The notes: generated by a model not told the origin, from the sequence alone. A DNA stretch of 64,000 bases from Halovenus halobia (GCF_051414135.1 NZ_JBLKOA010000002.1:1-64000), one strand, 5' to 3'. Shown: positions 16,352 through 25,897, counted from the stretch's first letter. Program-made: numbers and translations.

Positions 16352-17302
16352 ATGGAAACCCCCACGATTCTCGTCACTCGACAGAAAATCCACGGCACCG
16401 ACGCCGAGGCGTACGGCCGGACGCTCCAAGAGCAACTGCCGGACTGCGAGGTTCGTGTCGCCCGCACGCCAGCAGAAGAACGTGACCGCCTCCCTGAAGC
16501 GGATATCGTCACCGGACTGGAACTCACCGAAGCTCAGCTCGACCGCGCCGACGAACTCGAACTATTCGCCTGCGTCTACGCTGGGACCGGACATCTCGAC
16601 TTGTCGGCGTTCGAGGCGCACGACGTGGCGGTGACGAACGCCTCAGGCGTGCACGTGACGAACATTGCCGAGTACGTTGTCGGTGCAATGACGATGCTGG
16701 CCCAGCGGTTCCCGCTGGCGTACGAGCGAACCGAACGCCGGGAGTGGCGCAGTTTTCCGACCCGGGAACTGCACGGCTCGACAGCCGCCGTCGTTGGTCT
16801 CGGCGCCATCGGAACCGGTGTGCTCGACCGACTGGACGCCTTCGGGATGGATACCGTCGGCGTTCGCCACACACCCGAGAAGGGCGGTCCGGCCGACGAA
16901 ATCTATGGCTTCGACCAGATTCACGAGGCCGTCGCCGACGCCGAGTACGTCGTGCTGGCCTGTCCGCTAACCGACACTACCCGCGGGCTGATTGGCGAGG
17001 ACGTCTTGCTCACAATGCCCGCCGACGCGGTGCTGGTGAACGTCGCCCGCGGTCCCGTCGTCGAAACGGACGCCCTGCTCGAAGCCCTGCAGCGCAATCA
17101 TCTCGGCGGGGCAGTCCTCGACGTGACCGACCCCGAGCCACTCCCGGAGGACCACCCGCTATGGGGGATGGGCAACGTCGTCATCACGCCACACAACGCC
17201 GGCGACACCCCGGCATACTTCGAGCGCTGTGGGGAAATCCTCGCAGAGAACGTCGAACGGCTCCGAAACGGTGTCGACGAACTCGAAAATCGGGTCGTCT
17301 AA
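16352..17302 (+). CDS. D-2-hydroxyacid dehydrogenase (NAD(P)-dependent)
   Basis: 316 residues. The NAD-binding domain (about 100-275) has GLGAIGTGVLDRL, the arginine in NVARGPVV, a glutamate in DPEPLPEDHPLW, and the catalytic histidine in ITPHNAG. It reduces 2-ketoacids to D-2-hydroxyacids; a close haloarchaeal relative acts on various 2-ketocarboxylates. The start is the ATG at 16352, with METPTILVTR as a natural N-terminus; the 73 upstream in-frame codons overlap mfnA. Its 3' end overlaps the convergent FAD/Fe-S dehydrogenase gene by 4 bp, so D-hydroxyacids may be substrates of both. Confidence 0.9.
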   Translation: METPTILVTRQKIHGTDAEAYGRTLQEQLPDCEVRVARTPAEERDRLPEADIVTGLELTEAQLDRADELELFACVYAGTGHLDLSAFEAHDVAVTNASGVHVTNIAEYVVGAMTMLAQRFPLAYERTERREWRSFPTRELHGSTAAVVGLGAIGTGVLDRLDAFGMDTVGVRHTPEKGGPADEIYGFDQIHEAVADAEYVVLACPLTDTTRGLIGEDVLLTMPADAVLVNVARGPVVETDALLEALQRNHLGGAVLDVTDPEPLPEDHPLWGMGNVVITPHNAGDTPAYFERCGEILAENVERLRNGVDELENRVV

Positions 17303-20300
17303 TCGAGCGCGTCGGCAACTTTCTCGATTGGATGCGGTGGCGTCGATTTGCCGGGCCGGTCGCCGAGTTGTGAGCGACAGGACGCGCCGGGCGCGGTCAC
17401 CGTCTCGCCACTGCTGTCTTCGACCTGGTCGAAGAGAATCTGGCCGATGGACTTCGAGAGGTCGTAGTGCTCTTGCTCGTAGCCGAAGGAACCGGCCATG
17501 CCACAGCAGGAGGAATCGAGCGGGTCGACCGCGTAGCCGGCCCGCCGGAGCACGCCGACGGCGTGGTGGTCCTTGTTCGTCGCCTTCTGGTTGCAGTGAC
17601 CGTGGTAGGTCAGTTCCTCGCTCGGCGCGTCGAACTCGATGTGCTCGTCCAACCGCGTGTTGTCGAGGTATTCGAGCACGCCGTAGGCGGCCGCCGAAAC
17701 CTTCTGGACGTCGGTGCCATCGAGCAGGTCCAGATACTCGTCCTGGAACATCACCGCGTCAGAGGGTTCGACGAAGACAACAGACCAGCCGTCGTCGACC
17801 CGAGCCGCGAGTTTGTCGACGTTCTCCCGAGCGTGGGATGTGGCCTTGTCCAGGTAGCCCATCGAGAAGGCGGCCCGGCCGGACGGTGCCAGATTGGTCG
17901 GGACGTCGACGTGGATATTGGCGGATTCGAGCACCTCGACTGCGGCCTTCCCGGGCTCGAGGTAGCTGTAGTTGGTGAACGTATCGGGGAACAGCAGGAC
18001 TTTGCCGTCAGCCTGGGCCAGGGGGACAGCCGAATCGCCGCGGGCCTCGAACCACTCCTCGAAGCTCTGTCGTTTGAACGTCGGCAGTTCGCGGTCCCGG
18101 GCGATGCCCAGCGTCTTCTCCATGACGACGCGCGCACCCGGAAGCTTCGGCGCGATGTTCGAGAGTGGCGCGAGTTTGCTGCCGAGCGTCGCGGCCTGGT
18201 CGATGTTACCGAACAGTTTCGAGCGCAGGCTGGAGCCGTCCTCCTGGTGGTGTTCGTGTTTCACCTCGGCTTTCAGTTTCGCCAGGTCGACGCCGGTCGG
18301 GCAGTCGCTCTTACAACCCTTACAGCCGACACAGAGGTCGAGCACTTCGCTCTGGAATCGGTCTGAGTGAATCTCCTCGTCGTCGAGTTCGCCGCTGATG
18401 GCCGCCCGGAGCATATTCGCCCGGCCGCGGGTGGCCTGAATCTCCTCGCCGGAGGCGCGGTAGGTCGGACACATCACGTCGGATTCGGTCTGGCGGCAGG
18501 TCCCGCAGCCGTTACAGAGTTCGACGAGGTGCGAGAAGCCACCCTCCTCGGCGAAGTCGAGTTCGGTCGTCGGTTCCAGCGACTGGTAGGCCGCGCCGTA
18601 GCGCAGGTTCTCGCGGTTGTCCGCGCCGACGCCGCGCTCGCTGTCCGGCCCGATGTCGTCGGGGCCCTCGCGGTAGACGACGTTGCCGGGGTGCATCTGC
18701 CAGTCGGGGTCGAACGTCGTTTTCAGTTCCTTGAACGCTTCCCAGAGGTCGTCGCCGTACATCTTCGGCGTGAACTCGGTCCGGGCCATCCCGTCGCCGT
18801 GTTCGCCGGAGAACGCGCCGTGGTGTTCGAGCACCAGGTCGGTCACGTCGTCGGTAATCGAGTGCATCTTCTGGATATCGTCGTCCGTCTTGAGATTGAG
18901 AATCGGCCGGATGTGAAGCGTCCCCGACCCGGCGTGGGCGAAGTACGCGGCGGAGGTGTCGTGGTCGGTCAGGATGTCCTCGAACTGCTGGACGTACTCT
19001 GCGAGTTCCGCCGGCGGGACGGTCGCGTCCTCGATGAACGGGTACGGCTTCGGGTCGCCCTGCAGACTCATCAGCAACGGAATCGCCGCCTTCCGGAGTT
19101 TCCAGAGGTCGTCCTGGTCTTCCTGTGTGTAGGCTTCGATGACGTCGAAGGCGGTGCCCTCGTCGACGAAATGGGCGTTCGTGTCGGCGATGGCTGACTC
19201 GAAGGCCTCACGCTGGGTTCCGTCGTCGGGGCCGACGAGTTCGCTGTCCCATTCGAGCATCAGCGCGGCCGCGCACTCCTCCGGAATCGGCTCGACGTAC
19301 TCCGAATAGCCCTCGGATTCGGCAGCCAGCCTGAACACTTCGTCGTCCATCAACTCGACGGCGCTGACCGGATATTCGAGTGCTTCTGGAACGGCCTTCA
19401 GCGCGTCGATCAGGTCGTCGAAGCAATACAGGGCGAGGGCGGTCTCGTCGGGTTTGGTGACCAGCGACACCGTCGCCTCGACGATGACGCCGAGCGTCCC
19501 CTCTGCGCCGACGAACAGTTTCGAGAGATTGATCACTTCCTCGCCGTCGTCGTTCTCGTAGACAACCTTGTGGAGGTTGTAGCCCGAGACAGAGCGCTTG
19601 AGCGAAGGGTACTTGTCGTCGATTTCGGATTGGTTGTCCTCGACGAGCGCGCGGACGGTCTCGTAGATGGTCGCCTCTAGAGTGTCCTGAGCGATGATCT
19701 CCTCGTACTCCTCGGAATCGAGGACGACCTCGCGGGTGTGAATCAGGTCGCCGTTGGCGAGGACGACGTTCAGCTCCTCGGTGTAAGCGTCGGTGATGCC
19801 GTACCGGACCGAGTGCGCGCCCGTAGAGTTGTTGCCGATGCCCCCGACGACCGTCGCGCGGTTCGAGGAGGCAGGGTCGGGGGCGAACTTCAGCCCGTGG
19901 TCGGCGAGTTCGTTGTCGAGGTGGTCCTGTACCTTCCCCGGCTGGACGGTCGCTCGCTGTGTGTCGGGGTCGACCTCGACGGTGTCGTCCATGTACTTCG
20001 TGAAATCCAGCACGACACAGCCCGGTCCGACCGCCTGCCCGGCGAGTGACGAACCCGTCCCACGCGGCAGGATCGGAACGTCGTACTCGGCTGCCGTCTG
20101 GACAGTCGCCTGTACGTCCTCGACAGTCTTCGGGAGGACGACACCCGCCGGCCGGGCCTGATAGATGCTCCCGTCGGTCGCGTAGAGAATCTGTGTGTAT
20201 TCGTCGAATTGCACGTCACCCTCGACTCTGTCCCGGAGCATCGTGGCGAATCCGCGATACTCGGGGACGTCCGGTCGTTCGGTGTCGAGGGCGGTTACAG

Positions 20301-20334
20301 ACGTATTCCAGCCACCCGGATCGCTCCGTGCCAT
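17299..20334 (-). CDS. FAD-linked oxidase fused to Fe-S reductase (D-lactate/glycolate dehydrogenase type)
   Basis: 1011 residues joining two modules. The N-terminal half is a PCMH-type FAD oxidase (FAD-binding LPRGTGSSLAGQAVGPG and an FAD-linked C domain with ERGD-like HAGSGTLHIRP). The C-terminal part has two 4Fe-4S cysteine clusters (LCNGCGTC near 590, LCVGCKGCKSDCP near 650) and the CCG domain (SSCCGMAGSFG). This is the GlcD-GlcF or Dld-type fusion that oxidises D-lactate, glycolate or a similar 2-hydroxyacid and passes electrons to the respiratory chain. The start is the ATG at 20334; upstream codons are basic and unlike the family. Confidence 0.9.
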   Translation of the reverse strand: MARSDPGGWNTSVTALDTERPDVPEYRGFATMLRDRVEGDVQFDEYTQILYATDGSIYQARPAGVVLPKTVEDVQATVQTAAEYDVPILPRGTGSSLAGQAVGPGCVVLDFTKYMDDTVEVDPDTQRATVQPGKVQDHLDNELADHGLKFAPDPASSNRATVVGGIGNNSTGAHSVRYGITDAYTEELNVVLANGDLIHTREVVLDSEEYEEIIAQDTLEATIYETVRALVEDNQSEIDDKYPSLKRSVSGYNLHKVVYENDDGEEVINLSKLFVGAEGTLGVIVEATVSLVTKPDETALALYCFDDLIDALKAVPEALEYPVSAVELMDDEVFRLAAESEGYSEYVEPIPEECAAALMLEWDSELVGPDDGTQREAFESAIADTNAHFVDEGTAFDVIEAYTQEDQDDLWKLRKAAIPLLMSLQGDPKPYPFIEDATVPPAELAEYVQQFEDILTDHDTSAAYFAHAGSGTLHIRPILNLKTDDDIQKMHSITDDVTDLVLEHHGAFSGEHGDGMARTEFTPKMYGDDLWEAFKELKTTFDPDWQMHPGNVVYREGPDDIGPDSERGVGADNRENLRYGAAYQSLEPTTELDFAEEGGFSHLVELCNGCGTCRQTESDVMCPTYRASGEEIQATRGRANMLRAAISGELDDEEIHSDRFQSEVLDLCVGCKGCKSDCPTGVDLAKLKAEVKHEHHQEDGSSLRSKLFGNIDQAATLGSKLAPLSNIAPKLPGARVVMEKTLGIARDRELPTFKRQSFEEWFEARGDSAVPLAQADGKVLLFPDTFTNYSYLEPGKAAVEVLESANIHVDVPTNLAPSGRAAFSMGYLDKATSHARENVDKLAARVDDGWSVVFVEPSDAVMFQDEYLDLLDGTDVQKVSAAAYGVLEYLDNTRLDEHIEFDAPSEELTYHGHCNQKATNKDHHAVGVLRRAGYAVDPLDSSCCGMAGSFGYEQEHYDLSKSIGQILFDQVEDSSGETVTAPGASCRSQLGDRPGKSTPPHPIEKVADALD

Positions 20335-20476
20335 ATCTCGTCTACCACGGCTGAAACTGAAAAGGCTGGGGCCCGTGGATACGGGGGAGTACAAGTCCCC
20401 ACGGCAAATATCTCGGCGAGAAATCCAGTTGCACCGCCACGAGTGATGCGACACGGTTAAGTGAGTGTACGGATTT

Positions 20477-20504
20477 GTTCATTGTATACCGAAAGCGTTC
20501 ATTG
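20477..20504. promoter_or_regulatory. direct repeats flanking the trp promoter TATA box
   Basis: GTTCATTG occurs at 20477-20484 and 20497-20504, 20 bp apart, about two helical turns. The TATA-like TGTATAC (20483-20489) lies between, 26-32 bp before the trpD start. This is a plausible operator for control of the trp operon. No tryptophan-rich leader peptide is seen here. Confidence 0.45.
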
Positions 20505-20514
20505 GTGATACTGA

Positions 20515-21522
20515 ATGACTATGGAATCTTACATCGAGCGTGTGACTGACGGCGAAGACCTCACACAGCAAGAAGCACGAGAGGCCTCGACACTCATCTT
20601 CGAGGAAGCGACAGAAGCACAGATCGGCGCGTTACTGACCGCGCTGCGAGCAAAGGGCGAGACTGAGTCTGAAATTGCAGGCTTCGCGGAGGGAATGCGC
20701 GACGCCGCCCGGACCATCGACCCCGACCGGGATGGACTGGTCGATACCTGTGGCACTGGAGGTGACGACTACGATACGATCAACGTCTCGACGACAAGCG
20801 CAATCGTCGCCGCTGGCGTCGGCGTCCCAATTGCCAAACACGGGAACTACTCGGTCTCCTCCTCGTCAGGCAGCGCCGATGTTCTCGAAGAAGCCGGCGT
20901 CACAGTGGACGCGGAACCACCCGCAGTGCAGGAAGCCATCGAGGAGAAAGGAATTGGATTCATGCTCGCGCCGGTGTTCCATCCCGCGATGAAGGCAGTA
21001 ATCGGCCCGCGACAGGAACTCGGGATGCGAACTATCTTCAACATTCTCGGACCGCTGACCAATCCCGCCGGTGCGGAGGGCCAGGTCATCGGTGTCTACG
21101 ACCCAGAACTGGTGCCAGTCATCGCCAAGGCGCTGGCGAAGATGGATGTCGAACGGGCGCTTGTCGTCCACGGCTCCGGACTGGACGAGATTGCGATTCA
21201 CGGCGAAACAGTCGTTGCGGAAGTCAACGGCGACGAAATTGAGGAGTACACCCTCACGCCGGGCAACCTCGGGCTGAAGCGCTACGATATCGAGGAAATC
21301 GCCGGCGGGCAGCCAGAGGACAACGCCGCAGATATGCTCGGAATCATCAACGGCGAGATCGACGGAGCAAAACGAGATATTATCCTCGCAAACGCCGGCG
21401 CAGCAATCTACATCGCCGGCGAAACCGACACCATCGCCGAGGGTGTCGAGCGAGCGAGACACGGAATCGACTCGGGCGAAGCCGCGGCCAAACTCGAGGA
21501 ACTCCGCGGCGTCAGCGCATGA
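20515..21522 (+). CDS. trpD: anthranilate phosphoribosyltransferase TrpD
   Basis: 335 residues. It joins PRPP and anthranilate to form phosphoribosylanthranilate. The PRPP-binding motifs DTCGTGGDDYDTINVST (near 82) and KHGNYSVSSSSGSADVLE (near 108) and the GPLTNPA loop are present. It is the first gene of trpDFEG; the next gene overlaps by ATGA. A second ATG 6 bp in is possible as the start. The promoter has a TATA box and direct repeats. Confidence 0.97.
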   Translation: MTMESYIERVTDGEDLTQQEAREASTLIFEEATEAQIGALLTALRAKGETESEIAGFAEGMRDAARTIDPDRDGLVDTCGTGGDDYDTINVSTTSAIVAAGVGVPIAKHGNYSVSSSSGSADVLEEAGVTVDAEPPAVQEAIEEKGIGFMLAPVFHPAMKAVIGPRQELGMRTIFNILGPLTNPAGAEGQVIGVYDPELVPVIAKALAKMDVERALVVHGSGLDEIAIHGETVVAEVNGDEIEEYTLTPGNLGLKRYDIEEIAGGQPEDNAADMLGIINGEIDGAKRDIILANAGAAIYIAGETDTIAEGVERARHGIDSGEAAAKLEELRGVSA

Positions 21523-22163
21523 GCGTCCGCGTCAAAATCTGTGGGCTGACCAGCGAGTCGGACAGAGACACTGCCGTCGCGGCCGGAGCCGACGCCGTCG
21601 GATTCATCACCGACGTGCCCGTCGACTCGCCGCGAGAGATTGACGCCGACACCGCCGAGCGACTTGTCGATGGCGTCCCGCCGCTGGTGACCAGTGTGCT
21701 GGTGACGATGCCAGCGAGCGTCCAAGCAGCTGTCGACCTGCAGTCGACGGTCGGTGCCGGCGCAATTCAGGTCCACGGCACACTCTCGCCGCAGAAGCTC
21801 GGTGGGCTGCAGGCGCGGGTGGATGTGCCCGTCATCGCAGCGGTTGACCTCGACGACGACGTTGTGGCCTACGCCGACGTTGCCGACGCTGTCCTCGTCG
21901 ATTCGACCGACGAAGACGGCGGTGGCGGCACTGGCGAAACCCACGACTGGGAGCAGACGGCAGCAATCCGCGACGAAATCGAGACACCACTCATACTCGC
22001 TGGTGGATTGACGCCCGAAAACGTCCACGACGCGGTCGAGACAGTCGAGCCATTTGGCGTCGATACCGCAAGCGGCGTCGAAGAGACCGGCGGCCAGAAG
22101 GACGCGACAGCGGTCGCCGGGTTCGTCCAGAATGCACACACTGCGAGAGGTGAGACGGCATGA
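21519..22163 (+). CDS. trpF: phosphoribosylanthranilate isomerase TrpF
   Basis: 214 residues, (beta/alpha)8 barrel. It converts phosphoribosylanthranilate to the carboxyphenylaminodeoxyribulose phosphate. The N-terminal VKICGLTSESDRD carries the catalytic cysteine; VDLQSTVGAGAIQVHG and LAGGLTPENV with GVDTASGVEE provide the aspartate and the phosphate-binding loop. It overlaps trpD and trpE by 4 bp at either end, so translation is likely coupled. Confidence 0.96.
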   Translation: MSVRVKICGLTSESDRDTAVAAGADAVGFITDVPVDSPREIDADTAERLVDGVPPLVTSVLVTMPASVQAAVDLQSTVGAGAIQVHGTLSPQKLGGLQARVDVPVIAAVDLDDDVVAYADVADAVLVDSTDEDGGGGTGETHDWEQTAAIRDEIETPLILAGGLTPENVHDAVETVEPFGVDTASGVEETGGQKDATAVAGFVQNAHTARGETA

Positions 22164-23734
22164 ATCTCGAACTCGACAGCGAACCCTTCGCAGAGATGGC
22201 GAGTGCCGACGAACCAACCGTCGTCCGCGTTGCTGGCGACATCGAGACCGAAATCGACCCGCTGGCGGCCTACGCCGCGGTGACTGGACGGACGAGCGAG
22301 GCCGACAGCGAAGCTTACGCCTTCCTGCTCGAAAGCGCCGAAAAAGTCGCCTCAAGCGACCCCGACGGCGCCTTTGCACCCACCCATGAGGACCGCCACG
22401 CACGATTTTCCTTCGTAGGATACGACCCTGCAGCTGTCGTCACAGTCGAGCCAGACGCGACAGAAATTGAACTGCTTGATGACCGGTACAAGGGGCTTAT
22501 CGAGCCCAACGGCGGCGATACTGTCGACAGTCTACGGGCAGCGATGCCCACTGTTACACGACGGAATTTTCCAGAGAGGGACCGCCAACATCTCGACGGC
22601 GGGCTGGTTGGCTTTCTCGGCTACGACGCAGTCTACGACCTCTGGCTCGACGACGTTGGCGTCGACCGGCCAGACTCCCGGTTTCCCGACGCGCAGTTTG
22701 TCCTGACCACGAAGACGCTGGTGTTCGACCACGTCGAGGACACGCTCTCGCTGGTCTTCACGCCAGTCGTTCGGGACGGTGACGACCCCGCGGCCGTCTA
22801 CGAGAGTCTGCAAGCTGAAGCTGACCGTATCGAGACGCTGCTCGCCGACGCCGCCGAACTGGAGACTGACGGCTTCCGCAAGGACCGCGAACGCGCTGGC
22901 TCGAAAGCACAGTACGAGGACGCTGTTGAGCAAGCCAAAGAGCACGTCTACAGCGGTGACATCTATCAGGGAGTTATCTCGAGAACTCGGGAACTGTACG
23001 GCGATGTCGACCCGCTCGGATTCTACGACTCGCTGCGAACTGTCAATCCCTCGCCGTACATGTATCTGCTCTCGTATGGCGACCGAACAATCGTCGGCGC
23101 GAGTCCGGAAACACTGGTCTCTGTGGGTGACGACCGCATCGTCTCCAACCCCATTGCGGGGACGTGCCCGCGAGGGAATTCACCGGTGGAGGACCGCCGA
23201 CTGGCTGGTGAGATGCTCGCCGACGGCAAAGAGCGCGCAGAGCACACGATGCTCGTCGACCTTGCGCGCAATGACGTGCGCCGCGTTGCCGAGGCCGGCA
23301 GCGTTCGCGTACAGGAGTTCATGAACGTGCTCAAGTATTCTCACGTCCAGCACATCGAATCAACCGTCACGGGAACGCTGGATGACGACCACGACGCCTT
23401 CGACGCCGTGCGGGCGTCGTTCCCCGCCGGGACGCTCTCAGGTGCGCCGAAGATTCGGGCGATGGAGATTATTGACAATCTCGAAGAGCAACCCCGCGGG
23501 CCATACGGCGGCGGCGTCGGCTACGTTTCCTGGGGTGACGACGCCGACTTTGCCATCGTCATCAGGTCGGCTGTCGTCGAGGACGAGGGCGACGAGCAAC
23601 GAATCACCGTTCAGGCCGGGGCGGGAATCGTCGCCGACAGCGACCCAGCAGCCGAATACGAGGAAACCGAGAACAAGATGGACGGCGTCCTCGACGCGCT
23701 CGACCGAATCGAGGTCGAGGAGGTCCAGCAATGA
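22160..23734 (+). CDS. trpE: anthranilate synthase component I TrpE
   Basis: 524 residues of the chorismate-binding family. The C-terminal catalytic half shows IAGTCPRG, AEHTMLVDLARND, and FPAGTLSGAPKIRAME. It makes anthranilate from chorismate with ammonia from TrpG. An inserted acidic linker in the middle is usual in haloarchaea. It overlaps trpF and trpG by 4 bp each; the partner subunit follows directly. Confidence 0.97.
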   Translation: MNLELDSEPFAEMASADEPTVVRVAGDIETEIDPLAAYAAVTGRTSEADSEAYAFLLESAEKVASSDPDGAFAPTHEDRHARFSFVGYDPAAVVTVEPDATEIELLDDRYKGLIEPNGGDTVDSLRAAMPTVTRRNFPERDRQHLDGGLVGFLGYDAVYDLWLDDVGVDRPDSRFPDAQFVLTTKTLVFDHVEDTLSLVFTPVVRDGDDPAAVYESLQAEADRIETLLADAAELETDGFRKDRERAGSKAQYEDAVEQAKEHVYSGDIYQGVISRTRELYGDVDPLGFYDSLRTVNPSPYMYLLSYGDRTIVGASPETLVSVGDDRIVSNPIAGTCPRGNSPVEDRRLAGEMLADGKERAEHTMLVDLARNDVRRVAEAGSVRVQEFMNVLKYSHVQHIESTVTGTLDDDHDAFDAVRASFPAGTLSGAPKIRAMEIIDNLEEQPRGPYGGGVGYVSWGDDADFAIVIRSAVVEDEGDEQRITVQAGAGIVADSDPAAEYEETENKMDGVLDALDRIEVEEVQQ

Positions 23735-24339
23735 GTGAGACAGCGACCGAGAGCGAGCAGTTACGCGTGCTGTTCATCGACAACTTCGATTCGTTCACCT
23801 ACAACCTGGTCGAGTACGTCAGTGAATATGCCGACACGACAGTTCTGAGAAACACCGCCTCGCTGTCAGAGGTCCGCGACGCTGACCCGGACGCTATCGT
23901 CATCTCACCAGGCCCGGGCCACCCAAAAAACAAGCGCGACGTTGGCGTCACGAACGATGTGCTCACAGAGATCAGTCCCGAGGTGCCCACGCTGGGCGTC
24001 TGTCTCGGACTCGAAGCCGCAGTCTACGCCTACGGCGGCGAGATTGGGCGCGCACCGGAACCAATCCACGGGAAGGCGTTCCCGATGGACCACGACGGCG
24101 CGGGCGTATTCGAGGGACTCGAACAGGGCTTTCAGGGCGGCCGATACCACTCGCTCATCGCCAGCGAGGTGCCTGACTGCTTCGACGTGACGGCAACGAC
24201 GGAAGTTGACGGCGAAGAACTCGTGATGGGAATCCGCCACACAGCGTACCCAATCGAGTGTGTGCAGTTCCATCCCGAGTCGGTGCTGACCGCCGCTGGT
24301 CACGACATCATCCGCAACTTTCTGCAGCAAGTCGAGTGA
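23731..24339 (+). CDS. trpG: anthranilate synthase component II TrpG
   Basis: 202 residues, class I glutamine amidotransferase. LFIDNFDSFTYNLV marks the N-terminus; the nucleophile is in TLGVCLGLEA, and the His/Glu pair in VQFHPESV. It releases ammonia from glutamine for TrpE. It is the last gene of the cluster; the rest of the pathway (trpC, trpB, trpA) is not in this window. Confidence 0.96.
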   Translation: MSETATESEQLRVLFIDNFDSFTYNLVEYVSEYADTTVLRNTASLSEVRDADPDAIVISPGPGHPKNKRDVGVTNDVLTEISPEVPTLGVCLGLEAAVYAYGGEIGRAPEPIHGKAFPMDHDGAGVFEGLEQGFQGGRYHSLIASEVPDCFDVTATTEVDGEELVMGIRHTAYPIECVQFHPESVLTAAGHDIIRNFLQQVE

Positions 24340-24384
24340 GGAGAATTCCTCCACATTGATACCGGCGGGCCGCAAACGGCGAGT

Positions 24385-24828
24385 GTGCTCTCGTATCCGC
24401 CGGGAACGTTCATCCCAATCGCTATCGCCACCCACGGGCTGGTCGGACTCGCGATTGGCTACGCCTTCGACCGGCCCATTGCGGGCCTGCTCGCTGGCCT
24501 CGTCCCCGACGCGGACTTTCTCCTCCCCGCAGCACTCGGGTGGCCCTTCGTCCACCGCGGAATTACCCACGCCGCTGTCGCGGTGGTTGCTCTCGCCGCC
24601 GCCGGCGCGGTTCTCACTGACCGGCGAACGCTTGGCGCGCTCACGGCAGCGTACAGCTCACACCTGCTAATCGACATCACAACCCCGAAGGGGATTCCGC
24701 TGGGCTATCCGCTGCTTGACGAGCGCTTGTATTTCGACATCGGCATCTCCGGCCACGCACCAGTTGTGACCCTCGCGTTCTGGCTGGTCGGCCTGGCCGC
24801 CGTCGGTTTTTCGATTGTGGAGCGATAA
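24385..24828 (+). CDS. membrane-bound YdjM/DUF457-type metal-dependent hydrolase
   Basis: 147 residues with four hydrophobic segments and the HGLVGLAIG, DADFLLP, HRGITHA and SHLLIDITTPKG motifs, whose histidines and aspartates form the metal site of the LexA-regulated YdjM-like family. It is probably an integral membrane hydrolase; the substrate is unknown. The GTG at 24385 is used as start, 45 bp after trpG, so it may be transcribed with the trp genes, though a metabolic link is not obvious. Confidence 0.83.
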   Translation: MLSYPPGTFIPIAIATHGLVGLAIGYAFDRPIAGLLAGLVPDADFLLPAALGWPFVHRGITHAAVAVVALAAAGAVLTDRRTLGALTAAYSSHLLIDITTPKGIPLGYPLLDERLYFDIGISGHAPVVTLAFWLVGLAAVGFSIVER

Positions 24829-24938
24829 TCAGCGCCGGACGTGGCGGTCGTTGCCCAGAGAGCGAGTTTGTCGGTGTCCCGAATCCAGTCGAGAGAGTTC
24901 TGCAGTCACCGCAGGCGTCGGGGCCGTAGCCAAGATTT

Positions 24939-25040
24939 ATGCCAGAATACGCCAGAAGTGAGACCAATGAGTGGGTCACGGAGACAGTGCGTGGCTGCGG
25001 GCCTGCCGCGGTTGTCGCACCCGAAAACCACACGTACTGA
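24939..25040 (+). CDS. small acidic protein, 33 residues
   Basis: An ATG at 24939 opens a frame of 33 codons ending at 25040. The product starts MPEYARSETNEW and ends with APENHTY; it has five glutamates and a single cysteine. It ends 18 bp before the NUP-family gene. I do not recognise it. An overlapping +1 frame (24967-25062) ends at the next start codon and is arginine-rich, so this acidic frame is the more credible of the two. No promoter is certain. Confidence 0.4.
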   Translation: MPEYARSETNEWVTETVRGCGPAAVVAPENHTY

Positions 25041-25058
25041 GCCGTTGGGTGACCGTGG

Positions 25059-25856
25059 ATGACCGTCGGTCTCGACGCCCTGATTCTACCAGCATTCACC
25101 GACTTGGGAGAGCTCCCCGCAGAGACTGCCCCGTGGGAGCAAGCCTACGAGTTCACCGGAGAAATCGGGCTAGCTGGACTCACCCAACCGCTCCGGTACA
25201 CTGAAGATGGACTGGGCATCGTTCCCACCGGCGTCGGCAAGACTGCCGCGGCGACGACGACGACGGCGTTGCTCACCAGCCCGAAGATCAGTCTTGCGGA
25301 CACACTCGTCCTTTCTGTCGGCGTCGCGGGTGCGCCGCCATCGATTCCAGTCGGCTCTGTCCTCGTCAGCGACTGTATCGTCGACTGGGACGACAAATGC
25401 CGGTTCCCGGACGAAATCGCGGCCAATCCATATACAGAAGAGCAAGGCTACTACAAACTGGACCCCGGCCTCGTTGCTGAGATCGAGCGTGTCGGCTCCG
25501 CAGTTACGTTGGGTGGCAACCACTCGCGACTCCTCCGGGGGACGAATCTGTGTGGCGACGAACTCTGGCACGGCAACACCCTTGCTGAACAGGCCGACTG
25601 GGTGGCCGCGCAGTACGACGCCGCCCCGTATCGCGTCACAGAGATGGAAGACGCAGGCACGGCCGGAGCGCTGGCGCGGTTCGACCGACTCGATTCCTAC
25701 TGTGCGATTCGCGGCGTCTCGAATCACGACCGACCGACCGGAGCGAAGTCGCCCCGTGAGAGTTTCTTTGGGGATGCCTTCGAAGACGGATTTGGGTTGG
25801 CAATCGATAACGCCGTTGCGGTAGCCCAGCGGGTCGTTGAAGACCTGCCGGACTAG
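25059..25856 (+). CDS. NUP-family (purine nucleoside permease-like) protein
   Basis: 265 residues matching the NUP family, a branch of the nucleoside phosphorylase fold: VPTGVGKTAAATTTTALL near 55, VLSVGVAGAPPSIPVGSV, the GDELWHGNTLAEQADWV block, and TEMEDAGTAGALARF followed by RGVSNHDRP. Fungal and bacterial members are linked to nucleoside uptake or hydrolysis and usually carry a signal peptide; this protein has none, so it should be cytosolic and may be an enzyme rather than a permease. It is followed after 41 bp by queD; the function is uncertain. Confidence 0.8.
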   Translation: MTVGLDALILPAFTDLGELPAETAPWEQAYEFTGEIGLAGLTQPLRYTEDGLGIVPTGVGKTAAATTTTALLTSPKISLADTLVLSVGVAGAPPSIPVGSVLVSDCIVDWDDKCRFPDEIAANPYTEEQGYYKLDPGLVAEIERVGSAVTLGGNHSRLLRGTNLCGDELWHGNTLAEQADWVAAQYDAAPYRVTEMEDAGTAGALARFDRLDSYCAIRGVSNHDRPTGAKSPRESFFGDAFEDGFGLAIDNAVAVAQRVVEDLPD

Positions 25857-25897
25857 ATAAACAGGACGTTTAACGCTGCAGGGGCTATATAGCTGGT

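Noticed and set aside
17467..19197. Long plus-strand open frames opposite the FAD/Fe-S dehydrogenase
   Set aside because: They are antisense to a clearly conserved gene and arise because high third-position GC removes stop codons on the other strand.
24967..25062. 31-codon frame ending with ATGA overlap at the NUP-family start
   Set aside because: Basic composition unlike haloarchaeal proteins; the overlapping acidic frame at 24939-25040 is the better candidate.
25862..25897. A preQ1-type riboswitch ahead of queD
   Set aside because: The gap to the upstream gene is only 41 bp and is taken up by TATA-like boxes; no aptamer-like fold is seen, and such riboswitches are not established in archaea.
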